From the NCBI GenBank assembly GCA_919901565.1, contig CAKKPE010000014.1:1-37907 (forward strand): a stretch of DNA of 37,907 nucleotides, given 5' to 3'. Numbering within the stretch: position 1 is the first letter of the stretch; every line of letters starts with the position of its first letter. Below, piece after piece: positions 30,338 to 37,907 of the stretch. Source of the DNA: a bacterium. GTDB taxonomy: Bacteria > CG2-30-53-67. A model generated the notes under the pieces. That model ran no database searches. It was not told the origin of the DNA and saw only the letters and a list, made by a program, of their open reading frames with translations. The position numbers and the translations under genes were made by a program.

Positions 30338-31443
30338 TTGCTGCTGGAAGCTTCTATCCTGCGCCCCTTCTCTTCCAGTGAGGCCAGGAGTTGATCATAA
30401 GATTTCGTAAATGCATTCAATCCTTCCACCTGCAATCTTTCCGTGATCCCATCCAGATCGATACCCAGCCTCCGCAGTTCATGGACCTGCTTCTCTGCCT
30501 TCTCCGCACCTTTATTTAGCGTGTCCTTTGCCCGTCCGTGGTCCCTGAAGGCATCCAGTGTAGCAGGGGGGACCGTGTTGACTGTGTCCGGCCCTATCAG
30601 TTCTTCCACATAATAGACATCGGAATAGGCTGGATTCTTGGTCCCGGTACTTCCCCAGAGGACCCGCTGCAGCCGTGCGCCGTTCTGCTGCAAGACCGAA
30701 AAGAGCTCTTCGGAGAAAACCTCATGGAAACGCTGGTACGCCATTTTGGCATTCGCAATGGCGATCTTCCCCCTCAGGGCCAGGGCATCGGGAGTACCCA
30801 TATCTTCCAGGACCCGGTCCACTGCGGTATCCACCCGGCTCACAAAGAAGGATGCCACGGAAGCCACCTGGTTCGGATCCGCACATCGCTCCAGGCCGCT
30901 GATGTAGGCATTGGACACGGCATCGTAATGGGCCAGGGAGAACATCAAGGTCGCGTTGATATTGATTCCTTCGGAGATGAGGGCTTCCATGGCAGGAATC
31001 CCTTCCTGCGTGGCCGGGATTTTAACCATGAGATTGGGACGGCCAACGACCTGCCGGAGCCGCCGGACCTCATCGATGGTTGCATCTGTGTCCCGGGCCA
31101 GGTGCGGAGAAACCTCCATGCTCACGTATCCGTCCACACCCCCTGTTTCTTCGTACACGGAACTGAGGATATCGCATGCCATCCGGATATCCTCGACGGC
31201 AAGGCGTTCAAATAGACTCTTCGCGTCGGCACGGGGCTCTTCGGCCAACAGCCGCATCAGGGCCTCATCATAGTCTGTGCTCCCGGTGATGGCCTTCTCG
31301 AAGATGGTCGGATTGCTGGTCACCCCCGTGATCCCATCCTCCTCTATCAGCTTCTTCAGTCCACCGTTCACAAGCATATCCCGTCGAATATAATCCAGCC
31401 ATATGGACTGACCATACTTCTGTATCTCTCTTATTCGGTTCAT
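30328..31443 (-). CDS. tal: transaldolase
   Basis: A 371-residue transaldolase of the pentose phosphate pathway, moving a dihydroxyacetone unit between sugar phosphates. The Schiff-base Lys is in NLMVKIPATQEG, with GVTSNPTIFEKAI and SLAHYDAV...SRVDTAVD also typical. The length fits the longer TalC/TalB-like class found in many non-enteric bacteria. AAGGAGG is well placed before the ATG at 31443. The last codons (Lys-Pro-Arg-stop) are contributed by the terminal repeat at 30326-30337, so the original C-terminus may have been slightly different. Confidence 0.93.
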   Translation of the reverse strand: MNRIREIQKYGQSIWLDYIRRDMLVNGGLKKLIEEDGITGVTSNPTIFEKAITGSTDYDEALMRLLAEEPRADAKSLFERLAVEDIRMACDILSSVYEETGGVDGYVSMEVSPHLARDTDATIDEVRRLRQVVGRPNLMVKIPATQEGIPAMEALISEGININATLMFSLAHYDAVSNAYISGLERCADPNQVASVASFFVSRVDTAVDRVLEDMGTPDALALRGKIAIANAKMAYQRFHEVFSEELFSVLQQNGARLQRVLWGSTGTKNPAYSDVYYVEELIGPDTVNTVPPATLDAFRDHGRAKDTLNKGAEKAEKQVHELRRLGIDLDGITERLQVEGLNAFTKSYDQLLASLEEKGRRIEASSSKPR

Positions 31444-31782
31444 GGGTCTCCCTCCTTATAAAATTGAGAAAATGGCTCTTGGCGTAATTGAGCAGGTCAA
31501 TTTCACTCTCCTCTTCCCCTCTTTGGAAAAGAGGGGTTAGGGGAGATTTTCTGAATGCTGTTTATCGTGAAATCCCCCCTGGGCCCCCTTTTACAAAGGG
31601 GAGGTTATTGACAGCAGTTGGCCTGCCGGCTGCGAAAGAAGCATGTTACCAACGAATTTGTCGCACACCCTTCAAGCCCGGCAGACTTGACACCTTTCCG
31701 CTCTCCTGTTATATATCTTAATAACTTGCTATACTCTATCTGAAATAAAGCATTTTATCAACCTATTGAAAAAGGAGAAGAT
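31444..31782. other. divergent intergenic region with repeats and the sodB promoter
   Basis: This gap between transaldolase and sodB has no gene. Repeat units occupy about 31505-31552 (CCCCTCTTTGGAAAAGAGGG palindrome) and 31569-31608 (TCCCCCCTGGGCCCCCTTTT then ACAAAGGGGAGG). The sodB promoter candidates follow. Confidence 0.6.
31687..31735 (+). promoter_or_regulatory. sigma-70-like promoter(s) of sodB
   Basis: TTGACA at 31687-31692 is followed after 17 bases by TATATA (31710-31715). A second good -10, TATACT, lies at 31730-31735. They are 50-70 bases before the sodB ATG. Confidence 0.55.
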
Positions 31783-32376
31783 ATGCCCATCACATTACCC
31801 GGTCTCCCATATGAAAAGAATGCCCTGGAGCCGCACATCAGCGCCAACACCCTGGAATTCCATTACGGCAAGCATCACAATGCCTACGTGGTCAACACCA
31901 ACAAACTGATTGAGGGGACTGACCTTGCAAACAAAGATCTTGAGGAAATCATCAAAAAGACATCAGGGGATGCATCCAAGGCCGGCATCTTCAATAATGC
32001 GGCCCAGGTCTGGAACCATTCCTTTTACTGGAAGTGCATGAAACCCGGAGGCGGCGGCAAACCCACCGGATCCATTGCCAAGAAGATCGATGCCGCCTTC
32101 GGGAGCTATGAGAAATTCGTCGAGGAATTCAAGAATGCCGGCGCCACGCAGTTCGGAAGCGGATGGGCCTGGCTGGTGCTCAAAGACAACAAATTACAGG
32201 TCATGAAGACCGCCAATGCCGACACCCCGATCGCGCACGGCATCAAACCGCTTCTTACCGTGGATGTCTGGGAGCATGCCTATTACCTGGACTATCAGAA
32301 CCGGAGGCCCGATTACCTGAGCACCTTCGTGGACAAGCTGATCAACTGGGATTTTGTGAATTCCTGCCTGGGCTGA
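31783..32376 (+). CDS. sodB: superoxide dismutase [Fe]
   Basis: A 197-residue Fe/Mn-family superoxide dismutase. Metal ligands are His27 ([11 protein letters not shown]), the His in NHSFYW, and the Asp and His in [11 protein letters not shown]. The N-terminal-domain Gln in NNAAQVWNH, which hydrogen-bonds the metal-bound water, is the usual mark of the iron form. There is no signal peptide, so it acts in the cytoplasm. AAAGGAG lies six bases before the ATG. It is followed by a strong hairpin (32427-32471). Confidence 0.95.
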   Translation: MPITLPGLPYEKNALEPHISANTLEFHYGKHHNAYVVNTNKLIEGTDLANKDLEEIIKKTSGDASKAGIFNNAAQVWNHSFYWKCMKPGGGGKPTGSIAKKIDAAFGSYEKFVEEFKNAGATQFGSGWAWLVLKDNKLQVMKTANADTPIAHGIKPLLTVDVWEHAYYLDYQNRRPDYLSTFVDKLINWDFVNSCLG

Positions 32377-32426
32377 TTCACAACTGTATTGGTAGTGTCC
32401 TATATCTCTCGAACCCCCTCATCTTT

Positions 32427-32471
32427 ACCCCGTTAGAAGTCTAAAGGCATATAAAAAACTTCTAACGGGGT
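32427..32471. terminator. 14-base perfect inverted repeat downstream of sodB
   Basis: ACCCCGTTAGAAGT (32427-32440) pairs exactly with ACTTCTAACGGGGT (32458-32471) around 17 bases. It belongs to the same CCCCGTTAGA family as 12420-12450 and 30229-30337. It may end the sodB transcript, although only a short T tract follows. Confidence 0.55.
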
Positions 32472-32648
32472 TTATCCTCTCCTCATTCAAAAGGAGAGAG
32501 GGGATAGTGAGCAGACTATAAGGCGTTGTACGGCTATTCGTCCATTTTGTCAATACCCAAAATATTTGGACTGCTTCAAAAAACACCTCCCCTTGTTCCA
32601 ATGCCATCCTGATAAAACGGTTCCACGAAATCATCTTGGAAAATAGAC

Positions 32649-32685
32649 TTGACATATGTAATAAAATATATATATTAGATATATA
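32649..32685 (+). promoter_or_regulatory. vapBC promoter with AT palindrome
   Basis: TTGACA (32649-32654) and TATATT (32671-32676) are 16 bases apart. The -10 overlaps TATATAT-TAG-ATATATA (32669-32685), a perfect seven-base palindrome that is a likely binding site for the VapB-VapC complex, by analogy with the family's autoregulation. Confidence 0.55.
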
Positions 32686-32708
32686 TACTTGGCCAGAGGA
32701 GATGTAAA

Positions 32709-32903
32709 ATGAAAACAACATTAGACATACCAAATGACCTTATACGTGAGGCAATGAAGCTCTCAAAAAGCAATACAAAGAGACAGGCAGTCATCATGGC
32801 ATTGCAGGAGTTCATCCGCAGGAAAACCATTGAAGAAGCAATTGCCATGCAGGGAAAGCTCGAGTTCATGGCCGACTGGGAGAAGTTAAGACATGAAAGA
32901 TAA
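32709..32903 (+). CDS. vapB: VapB-type antitoxin
   Basis: A 64-residue antitoxin. MKTTLDIPNDLIREAMKLSK matches the ribbon-helix-helix start of VapB proteins that repress their own promoter, and the C-terminal part (AMQGKLEFMADWEKLRHER) should occupy the toxin active site. GAGGAG lies seven bases before ATG. It overlaps vapC by 11 bases. Confidence 0.88.
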   Translation: MKTTLDIPNDLIREAMKLSKSNTKRQAVIMALQEFIRRKTIEEAIAMQGKLEFMADWEKLRHER

Positions 32904-33288
32904 GGTCCTGGTTGACACCTCCGTGTGGATTGAATTTTTCCGAGGGGGAAATGACCCGGTGTCGGCTTCCCTGAAGCCATTGCTCGTTAGCAACAGCACC
33001 GCTGTGTCAGGAATTGTTGTGACCGAGCTCTACAGAGGAGCCAAGGGCGAAAGGGAGCTCAGATTTCTCATGAAGTTTCTGGATGCCGTCGATTATATCA
33101 AGACCGATGAAGAGGTCTACAACAAGGCAGGAAGCATGGGTTACAATCTATCCAAACAAGGTATTCACATCGGTACCGTAGACTTGATTATTGCTCAAAC
33201 AGCACTTGAGCATCGCATGTCTCTTTATTCCCTGGATCGCCACTTCGAAAGAATCGCTGAGCACTATCCGCTCAAGCTGTTCCAATAG
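32893..33288 (+). CDS. vapC: VapC-type PIN ribonuclease toxin
   Basis: A 131-residue PIN domain RNase. Active-site acids fit the family: Asp8 in VLVDTSVWIEFF, Glu in VVTELYRGA, and Asp in GTVDLIIAQTALEH with a last Asp in LDRHF. It is translated from a start overlapping vapB, the usual type II arrangement. The target RNA is unknown. Confidence 0.9.
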   Translation: MKDKVLVDTSVWIEFFRGGNDPVSASLKPLLVSNSTAVSGIVVTELYRGAKGERELRFLMKFLDAVDYIKTDEEVYNKAGSMGYNLSKQGIHIGTVDLIIAQTALEHRMSLYSLDRHFERIAEHYPLKLFQ

Positions 33289-33605
33289 ACGAGCCCGGAA
33301 CCCATTTGCCCTGTTTGAGACTAATCCCGCCCCCAAGGGGCGGTGAATGCGCTCGCTATGCATTTTCAATCATTCAGCACAGGGAGGCCCCTTCGACTGC
33401 GCTCAGGGCAGGCGCCGGGAGGCATTTCATTTTCCCCTCTTTTGTTTTGTAAGGACGGGAATGGGCCTATGGCTCGTTGCCTATTGGCCCGTGGGCCAAC
33501 GGCCCATAGAGGAGGTAGATCCCCCTTGGCTCTACCCCGCCTATCCTCCCTTTACAAAGGGGAGGCGAAGGGTGGATCAGCTTCTCAAAGGGGCGAGGGG
33601 AGATT
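33289..33605. repeat. repeat cluster between vapC and hepT
   Basis: No gene is supported. The stretch holds a CCCTTCGACTGCGCTCAGGG unit (about 33388-33410), a copy of the ATGGGCC...GGCCCAT repeat with an extra 15-base insert (33461-33513), and a TTTACAAAGGGGAGG unit (about 33550-33567). Reading frames here are repeat-derived. Confidence 0.65.
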
Positions 33606-34037
33606 TCATTGCTCTTCATTTTTTTTGAAATATCCAAGAATCTCGGCCTGAAACAGGTCAAAATCCTTCAACCGGTTTCGTAGGATCGGAATGACAACTG
33701 CCGGATCAACCTTGTCATACTCATGAACCAGTACGTTTCGAAACTTACACATATTGACAAGATTCTCACAAAGAACTTCACTGATGATGTTATTTTCTTT
33801 CAGAATCCTGAATCCTTCTGAATAGGTATTGGGGATCCTGAAATTCCTGTCAGCAATAATATGGTTTACCATGTCCACACATACCTCAATGGCCATCTGC
33901 AGAGTTCTTTCAACAATACGCTGTATCTTCCAATCGGATTGATAATCATCCAGGCTGATCGAAGCGTACTCCTTTACCTGGTTGATGTAAGTCTTCAAGT
34001 CCGCCATTTTTCTCAGAATCATATTTTTATCAACCAA
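33606..34037 (-). CDS. hepT: HepT-like toxin (DUF86/HEPN)
   Basis: A 143-residue HEPN-fold protein. The RNase motif RNVLVHEY (R-x4-H-x-Y) lies near residue 109 and includes the Tyr that the partner nucleotidyltransferase modifies with AMP in studied systems. I chose TTG at 34037 because AGGAGG is seven bases upstream; it overlaps the end of mntA by eight bases. An ATG at 34022 and a TTG at 34070 are alternatives. Toxin and antitoxin are thus coupled. Confidence 0.85.
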   Translation of the reverse strand: MVDKNMILRKMADLKTYINQVKEYASISLDDYQSDWKIQRIVERTLQMAIEVCVDMVNHIIADRNFRIPNTYSEGFRILKENNIISEVLCENLVNMCKFRNVLVHEYDKVDPAVVIPILRNRLKDFDLFQAEILGYFKKNEEQ

Positions 34038-34452
34038 TACCAAACCTCCTGGTAAGTATCTTTTCCTCAAGGATACGGAAATCAGAAAACTTGCGCAGAG
34101 ATAAAGACTCGAAGTCGTGGCGTAAAAAATTATTCCGGCAAAAAAGATTTTTTTTCTTCATTAAAATTCTTCCAACAAGGGATATCGGTGCCGTGTTTAA
34201 AACCACGAGATCTACTTCATCAGTGCCCAGACAATCATTCACTTTTCCCAAGAGGTCCAGTTTTAAATCCAAGAAATCAGACCCTTCTTTAAAATAGACA
34301 GCAATATCAATATCCGAAAGAGGCCGGGGAAATCCTCTTGCTGCGCTGCCGAAAAGATATGCAAATTCAATCCTACCGAACTCTTTAAACAGTTCCGGCA
34401 GTTTTTCTATCCTTTTAAAGTTTTCTACAGGTATGGGCTTATTTCGAATCAT
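34030..34452 (-). CDS. mntA: MntA-like nucleotidyltransferase antitoxin
   Basis: A 140-residue minimal nucleotidyltransferase. The active site is FGSAARGFPRPLSDIDIAV, with a third acid in DEVDLVVL. Family members AMPylate the HepT toxin on its RX4HXY tyrosine and so neutralise it. It is the upstream gene of the pair, consistent with a type VII toxin-antitoxin module. No signal peptide is present. Confidence 0.87.
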   Translation of the reverse strand: MIRNKPIPVENFKRIEKLPELFKEFGRIEFAYLFGSAARGFPRPLSDIDIAVYFKEGSDFLDLKLDLLGKVNDCLGTDEVDLVVLNTAPISLVGRILMKKKNLFCRNNFLRHDFESLSLRKFSDFRILEEKILTRRFGIG

Positions 34453-34811
34453 TATCTATATCTCAGATCTTTGTTCATTTTAAAAGTTCAATATCTCAAA
34501 TGTTACATTATGCAAATATGTGTGTCAATTCAAATAATTCCGGCAAGTAAAATATTTGGCATGGAAAAAATAACCGGGAGGGAACTCTGAGTATACAAGA
34601 CCCATTAGCATCAGAATGGATTTTTACCAGCAGGCACCGGCCAAGCCGTTACACCCTATACTGAGAGTGGCACGGTTATTAGGGAGGAATTTCATCTTCC
34701 CCTCCTTTGTAAGGATGGGAATGGGCCTATGGCTCGTTGAGCCAACGGCCCATAGAGGAAATTTTACAATCCATGTCCATTCTATTTCGATACTTTAATC
34801 ACGGTGTGCAA
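34453..34811. other. intergenic region with a palindromic repeat
   Basis: No gene is supported. The repeat at 34691-34765 is a near copy of the one at 33428-33518. Its core ATGGGCC-ta-TGGCT-cgttg-AGCCA-ac-GGCCCAT (34721-34753) is a strong imperfect hairpin. The remaining bases show nothing I can name. Confidence 0.6.
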
Positions 34812-35204
34812 TCAGAAATTCCGGACGTTGGTATTATCAATGGTCCAGGCTGGGCCAGTATCCCTGCCGCCGATACTTGTCGCCGTGGCCGTAAAGGTCT
34901 GCGCCGGTGCCGCACCCACTGCCACAGAATATGTATATAAGGAGCCTGTATCCGGCTGGAATCCTGGAAGGCCGGCCGTAATGGCCGCCGTATTGGCGAA
35001 AGCACCTGCATAGAAATTATTTTCCGCGTAGAACTGCTCTTCCAAAAGCCTCAATGCCTGAAGATCGGTCCAGGCCACGCTCCGTTCCGCCCTGAGCCGG
35101 TACCCGATATACCCTGGTATGGCGATGGCGCCCAGAATCCCGATGATGGCCACGACAACCATCAGCTCAATAAGAGTATAACCCAAGTTATTCTTGAGTC
35201 GCAT
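34812..35204 (-). CDS. type IV pilin-like protein (PilE-like)
   Basis: A 130-residue pilin-like protein. A short basic leader (MRLKNNLG) ends at the prepilin peptidase site before YTLIELMVVVAIIGILGAI, with the conserved Glu5. Processing and N-methylation by PilD are expected. The globular part has SVAWTDLQALRLLEEQFYAE and a Gly/Thr-rich C-terminus, as in minor or PilE-type pilins, without a Cys pair. GGAGG lies five bases before the ATG at 35204. It is last of three pilin genes in the same direction. Confidence 0.88.
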   Translation of the reverse strand: MRLKNNLGYTLIELMVVVAIIGILGAIAIPGYIGYRLRAERSVAWTDLQALRLLEEQFYAENNFYAGAFANTAAITAGLPGFQPDTGSLYTYSVAVGAAPAQTFTATATSIGGRDTGPAWTIDNTNVRNF

Positions 35205-35291
35205 TGTTTCCTCCAATATTTTTTGTGACTTTTTTTAAAGCTCATTTTATCCCGCACCATCACAGTTGCCGGCAATGAGATCGCCTATGAC

Positions 35292-35873
35292 TTATTCTCC
35301 GCTGGCTGTTCCTTGAAAAACGGGTTGGACATATTGGTCTGTCGCGACGATCCTCACACTATCAACAATACCCGACGCCCCAGCCTGATCCTGCAAAGCA
35401 ATTTGACCTGCTTGAGCTGCAGCAGAAACGGTCCATAAAGGGAGAATACCGAGACCGTTGAGACCGGAGAAAGGCGAAGTCTCTGGTCCATTCACTCCCG
35501 TTCCGCTGGTCCTGCCTTGAAAGTATGTTAATGCAACACCATTCTGGGAAAGCAGAAAATTAGTGTCATCCGATCCATCATTTCGGACTTCTCCGTCATA
35601 GTTTGTGTCCACTTCAATCATCAGCCCCCTACGTCCAGGATCGATAACACCCCAGCGTGCAGAGGTAATCCAACCGACGAGTTCATATTGAGAGGCCGCG
35701 GCGGCCCGCTCCAATGCGCCTCTCCTGGACTTGTCTTGAAAACCAATATATCCCGGAATAGCGATGGAAGCCAGCACACCAATAATCGCCACAACGACCA
35801 TCAACTCAATCAAAGTAAACCCCAGACTCTTTTCCCGGAACTGATCAGGCCGTTTTGTTGTTGCTCGAATCAT
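35292..35873 (-). CDS. type IV pilin-like protein, paralogue of the next upstream pilin
   Basis: A 193-residue pilin. The leader is long (about 17 residues) and ends G before FTLIELMVVVAIIGVLASIA. The mature part has YIGFQDKSRRGALERAAAAS and an acidic EVDTNYDGEVRNDGSDDTNF segment, and TSPFSGLNGLGILPLW, all matched in the pilin encoded upstream, so the two arose by duplication. I chose the ATG at 35873 with GGTGA five bases upstream; a GTG at 35882 is the alternative. Confidence 0.86.
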   Translation of the reverse strand: MIRATTKRPDQFREKSLGFTLIELMVVVAIIGVLASIAIPGYIGFQDKSRRGALERAAAASQYELVGWITSARWGVIDPGRRGLMIEVDTNYDGEVRNDGSDDTNFLLSQNGVALTYFQGRTSGTGVNGPETSPFSGLNGLGILPLWTVSAAAQAGQIALQDQAGASGIVDSVRIVATDQYVQPVFQGTASGE

Positions 35874-35953
35874 CTCAGTCACCGTGAAATGCTCAAGTAA
35901 GCCGCATATCGTTAGTGTGCACTATCCTCGGGAAACAAGTCAAGAAACAATAG

Positions 35954-35980
35954 GGGCCGAAGCCATGGCGGCTTCGGCCC
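35954..35980 (-). terminator. strong hairpin between pilin genes
   Basis: GGGCCGAAGCC (35954-35964) and GGCTTCGGCCC (35970-35980) pair perfectly over 11 bases. On the minus strand it follows the first pilin stop by 25 bases and is followed by a T-containing stretch. It could end or attenuate transcription, making the first pilin the most expressed. Confidence 0.7.
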
Positions 35981-36005
35981 TCTAAAATTGAAACGATGCA
36001 GTACA

Positions 36006-36566
36006 TTAGTCAGAACTTGCAACTCCGCTCGTGATCACATTATTGTACTGGTCCGCTGCGTTGAGGCTGGTGGAAACGACGAGACCGCCCGCTCCGGCCG
36101 TATCCAGCAAACATATCTGCCCAGCAACAGGGCCCGCTGCGTTGTTCCAGAGCATAATTGAGCCAAGGCCATTGATACCCGAAAATGGGGAGGCTTCAGC
36201 CCCATTTATGCCGGTAACAGCGCTTCTCGCAGCAACATATGTCGCAGCAACCCCTGCTCCTGAAAGAGCGAAATTGGTCATGTCCGTACCGTTAATGACC
36301 TCGCCGCTATAGTCGGTATCAATCTCAACAAGAGCGCCTTTGCCCGTCGCAGCGCCTGCAACCCCACCCGTTCTGGCCGACGTAATCCACCCGGCAAGTT
36401 CATATTTTGCTGCTTCGGTGGCCCTTTCCATGGCCCCCCGGCGTGCCTTGTTCTGGAAGCCGATGTAGCCCGGGATGGCCACGGCAGCCAGAATCCCGAT
36501 GATCGCAACGACGATCATCAGTTCGATCAGTGTAAAACCCTTGTTTTTACTTGTGAATGTCATCAT
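36006..36566 (-). CDS. major type IV pilin-like protein
   Basis: A 186-residue pilin. A short leader (MMTFTSKNKG) is cut before FTLIELMIVVAIIGILAAVA, giving a mature N-terminus with Glu5. The mature domain carries YIGFQNKARRGAMERATEAA, VEIDTDYSGEVINGTDMTNF, and ASPFSGINGLGSIMLWN. AAGGAG is seven to ten bases before tandem ATG codons at 36566 and 36563. It is the first gene after the sigma-54 promoter and has its own terminator-like hairpin, which suggests it is the main pilus subunit. It is longer than the short PilA-N pilins of Geobacter. Confidence 0.88.
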   Translation of the reverse strand: MMTFTSKNKGFTLIELMIVVAIIGILAAVAIPGYIGFQNKARRGAMERATEAAKYELAGWITSARTGGVAGAATGKGALVEIDTDYSGEVINGTDMTNFALSGAGVAATYVAARSAVTGINGAEASPFSGINGLGSIMLWNNAAGPVAGQICLLDTAGAGGLVVSTSLNAADQYNNVITSGVASSD

Positions 36567-36666
36567 GTGTCAGTCTCCTTAAATGGATTAATAAAATTTA
36601 GCTCGAAAACTTCTTTTTAACTCACCTCCTTACCCTAAGATTTTTTCCGATTCTGAAAGGGATACA

Positions 36667-36682
36667 TGCAATCATCGTGCCA
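36667..36682 (-). promoter_or_regulatory. sigma-54 promoter of the pilin genes
   Basis: The minus strand reads TGGCACGATGATTGCA (36682-36667), an exact match to the sigma-54 consensus TGGCAC-N5-TTGCA. Transcription would begin near 36655, about 90 bases before the pilin ATG. RpoN control of pilin genes is well known in other bacteria (Pseudomonas, Geobacter). A PilR-type activator is not encoded in this window. Confidence 0.75.
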
Positions 36683-37010
36683 GATCTTCGGGTTGATGCC
36701 GGATAGAAAATAACTTCTTGATATCAAATAGAATAATCTTGGAAAAGCCGGCGACTCAGTGCCTCCTCCGCTGCATGGGATACGGTCCTTTTGGGCCATA
36801 CCGAGCCTCTTCTACCGGGGTCATTCAGGAATGTTCTTTGATTGCTGATAGTTGGAGCAATGACAAGATATGTAACCCAACAAACAATAACTGTCAATAC
36901 GTATATGTAAGCCTGGGATCAGTTCTGATTCCATAGAGAGAGGCCCAGCCATAATTATACAAACTTCGCAGAGCCTGCCCCACACTTGATCCTAAGAATG
37001 AGAGATCCTT
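36683..37010. other. intergenic region upstream of the pilin promoter
   Basis: I see no convincing gene or repeat here. An activator site for the sigma-54 promoter would be expected in this interval, but I cannot point to one. Confidence 0.4.
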
Positions 37011-37907
37011 TTACTCACCTTCGAGCCTGCGCTCCCCGATCCGCATGGGAAGATAAAGAAAAAGCATGTTCAGGAGCAGGGCCGCTGCAAAAAAAAGCCC
37101 GATGATCACCTTGGCGCTGGGAAGGAGGGTTCCTTTTGAGACCTCGCCCAGGAAAATCCCGATCGTGGGAATGGCCTCCAAAGCGATGGTGCCGAAGATC
37201 AGAAGCAGGGCGAAAAGCATATAAGCGGTCCCGCGAAGGCCGGTTGAAACCTGGGAGAGGTTCTCCGCCTCAAAGTCAGGGTGTATCGCACCCATGCCCA
37301 CGGAAAGACCGGTGATGGATGCGGCAAGGACTGCGCCGGTAACCGTACTCAGGATGACCATCCAGACCTTGACGTGGAGAAAGAATGTGGAAACCCCCAT
37401 CAGAACCAGGGTCAGGAAGAACAGGGGAATGAAACCGATCATGAACTTGTTCCACAGGAACGTCCGGATGCTGATCGGAGCGGTCCGGAGCAGCCAGAAG
37501 GCCCTTCCTTCCATGCTCACAAAAGGATACAGGAACCGTACGGCAATAGCGGCCATCACTATCCCCACGAGCCCGATATTGAGAAAAGCGACCATATATT
37601 TGATGCTCAATCCCACGAGTGTCCCCCACTCCAGCGGCAGGGCCTTGATGCTGAAAAGATAGATGACCATCAGGGTGACAAGTAACGGGATCTGAGACCA
37701 CTGCCCTTCGTCCCGGATGAAAAGGAGGATATCCTTTTCGAAGAGCGCACGGCGGACCCCGCTGATCACTTTGTGAATCATGAAACAGAGGCCCCGGCAG
37801 ATCCCATGGACTGAGAACCATCTCACATGCTTAACCGACGTTTCGGTGAAGGTGAAGAAAGCCTTGTTTCCTTCCTGCGCCTTGAGCCACCCCGCTGCAT
37901 AGAGGGC
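37011..37907 (-). CDS. ABC-2 type exporter permease, 5' end outside the window
   Basis: The C-terminal part of an integral membrane protein; the frame stays open to the window edge (37907), so the start is not seen. About six membrane helices are visible. The segment YPFVSMEGRAFWLLRTAPIS between helices is typical of the large ABC-2-like permeases of the PF16949 kind that pair with a separate ATPase. The usual ATPase gene would lie beyond the edge. The exported substrate is unknown. Confidence 0.75.
   Translation of the reverse strand, partial: ALYAAGWLKAQEGNKAFFTFTETSVKHVRWFSVHGICRGLCFMIHKVISGVRRALFEKDILLFIRDEGQWSQIPLLVTLMVIYLFSIKALPLEWGTLVGLSIKYMVAFLNIGLVGIVMAAIAVRFLYPFVSMEGRAFWLLRTAPISIRTFLWNKFMIGFIPLFFLTLVLMGVSTFFLHVKVWMVILSTVTGAVLAASITGLSVGMGAIHPDFEAENLSQVSTGLRGTAYMLFALLLIFGTIALEAIPTIGIFLGEVSKGTLLPSAKVIIGLFFAAALLLNMLFLYLPMRIGERRLEGE

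Larger units (their letters stand above)
32377..32708. other. intergenic region between sodB and vapBC
   Basis: Apart from the hairpin at 32427-32471 and the vapBC promoter at 32649-32676, I see nothing recognisable in these 332 bases. Confidence 0.5.

Noticed and set aside
34583-34657. Open stretch reading SIQDPLASEWIFTSRHRPSR
   Set aside because: It lacks a start and continues only 25 codons. It might be a gene remnant, but I cannot match it to any family.
34659-34675. Second sigma-54 promoter (TGGCAC at about 34666)
   Set aside because: The -12 part reads TTAGG rather than TTGC, and no gene follows on that strand.
36718-36936. 72-codon open frame upstream of the pilin promoter
   Set aside because: It has no ribosome binding site, and its composition is not protein-like. 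It overlaps the region expected to hold regulatory sites.

Overview
The window looks like chromosome from a Gram-negative, respiring environmental bacterium. Evidence includes lipoprotein signals, TAT-exported redox proteins, several c-type cytochromes, type IV pilins and many small dispersed palindromic repeats. Ferredoxin-linked 2-oxoacid oxidoreductase, rubrerythrin and Fe-superoxide dismutase suggest an anaerobic or microaerobic, oxygen-exposed life. The cytochrome b style (APWY in place of PEWY) and the sigma-54 pilin promoter fit Nitrospirota or Desulfobacterota-like lineages, but the sequence does not settle this. There is no rRNA, tRNA, complete insertion sequence or CRISPR array that I can see.

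Layout. 1-6 kb: ABC-F factor EttA, a LOG-type nucleotide hydrolase, an HNH nuclease, a small lipoprotein, a DUF523 protein and cobyrinate a,c-diamide synthase. 6-7 kb: a decayed patch with a DUF72 fragment and a nitric-oxide-reductase-like fragment head to head around a dispersed repeat. 7-10.3 kb: two overlapping sensor kinase genes. 10.6-12.2 kb: a PIN toxin/antitoxin pair, an antitoxin remnant cut by a 21-bp tandem repeat, and a small Cys-rich protein. 12.6-25.6 kb: the main feature, eleven genes on the minus strand. 25.7-31.4 kb: korB, korA, ferritin-like protein, rubrerythrin, a GGQ release-factor-like protein and transaldolase. 31.7-34.5 kb: sodB, VapBC and MntA-HepT. 34.8-36.6 kb: three type IV pilin-like genes, the first one transcribed preceded by a near-perfect sigma-54 promoter. 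37.0 kb to the edge: a partial ABC-2 type permease.

The 12.6-25.6 kb cluster joins two quinol-oxidising machines that are normally encoded apart. The first unit (25584 to 20154) is an alternative complex III / CISM-type set: multiheme ActA, a separate TAT-exported molybdopterin-family ActB1, a four-cluster ferredoxin ActB2, NrfD-like ActC and ActD. The second unit (19972 to 12613) encodes a small cytochrome c, a GltD-like FAD/NAD(P) iron-sulfur flavoprotein, a Rieske protein, cytochrome b, a nine-haem membrane-anchored cytochrome, and a monohaem lipoprotein cytochrome resembling ActE. Each unit has its own sigma-70-like promoter, and the second has a perfect palindrome over the -35 box. No second NrfD subunit (ActF) is present. 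My inference is a composite quinone-linked electron-transfer system in which the Rieske/cytochrome b part may exchange electrons with NAD(P)H through the flavoprotein.

The gaps between genes are rich in short palindromic repeats. One family with CCCCGTTAGA-type arms recurs at 12.4, 30.3 and 32.4 kb, and one copy supplies the stop codon of the transaldolase gene.
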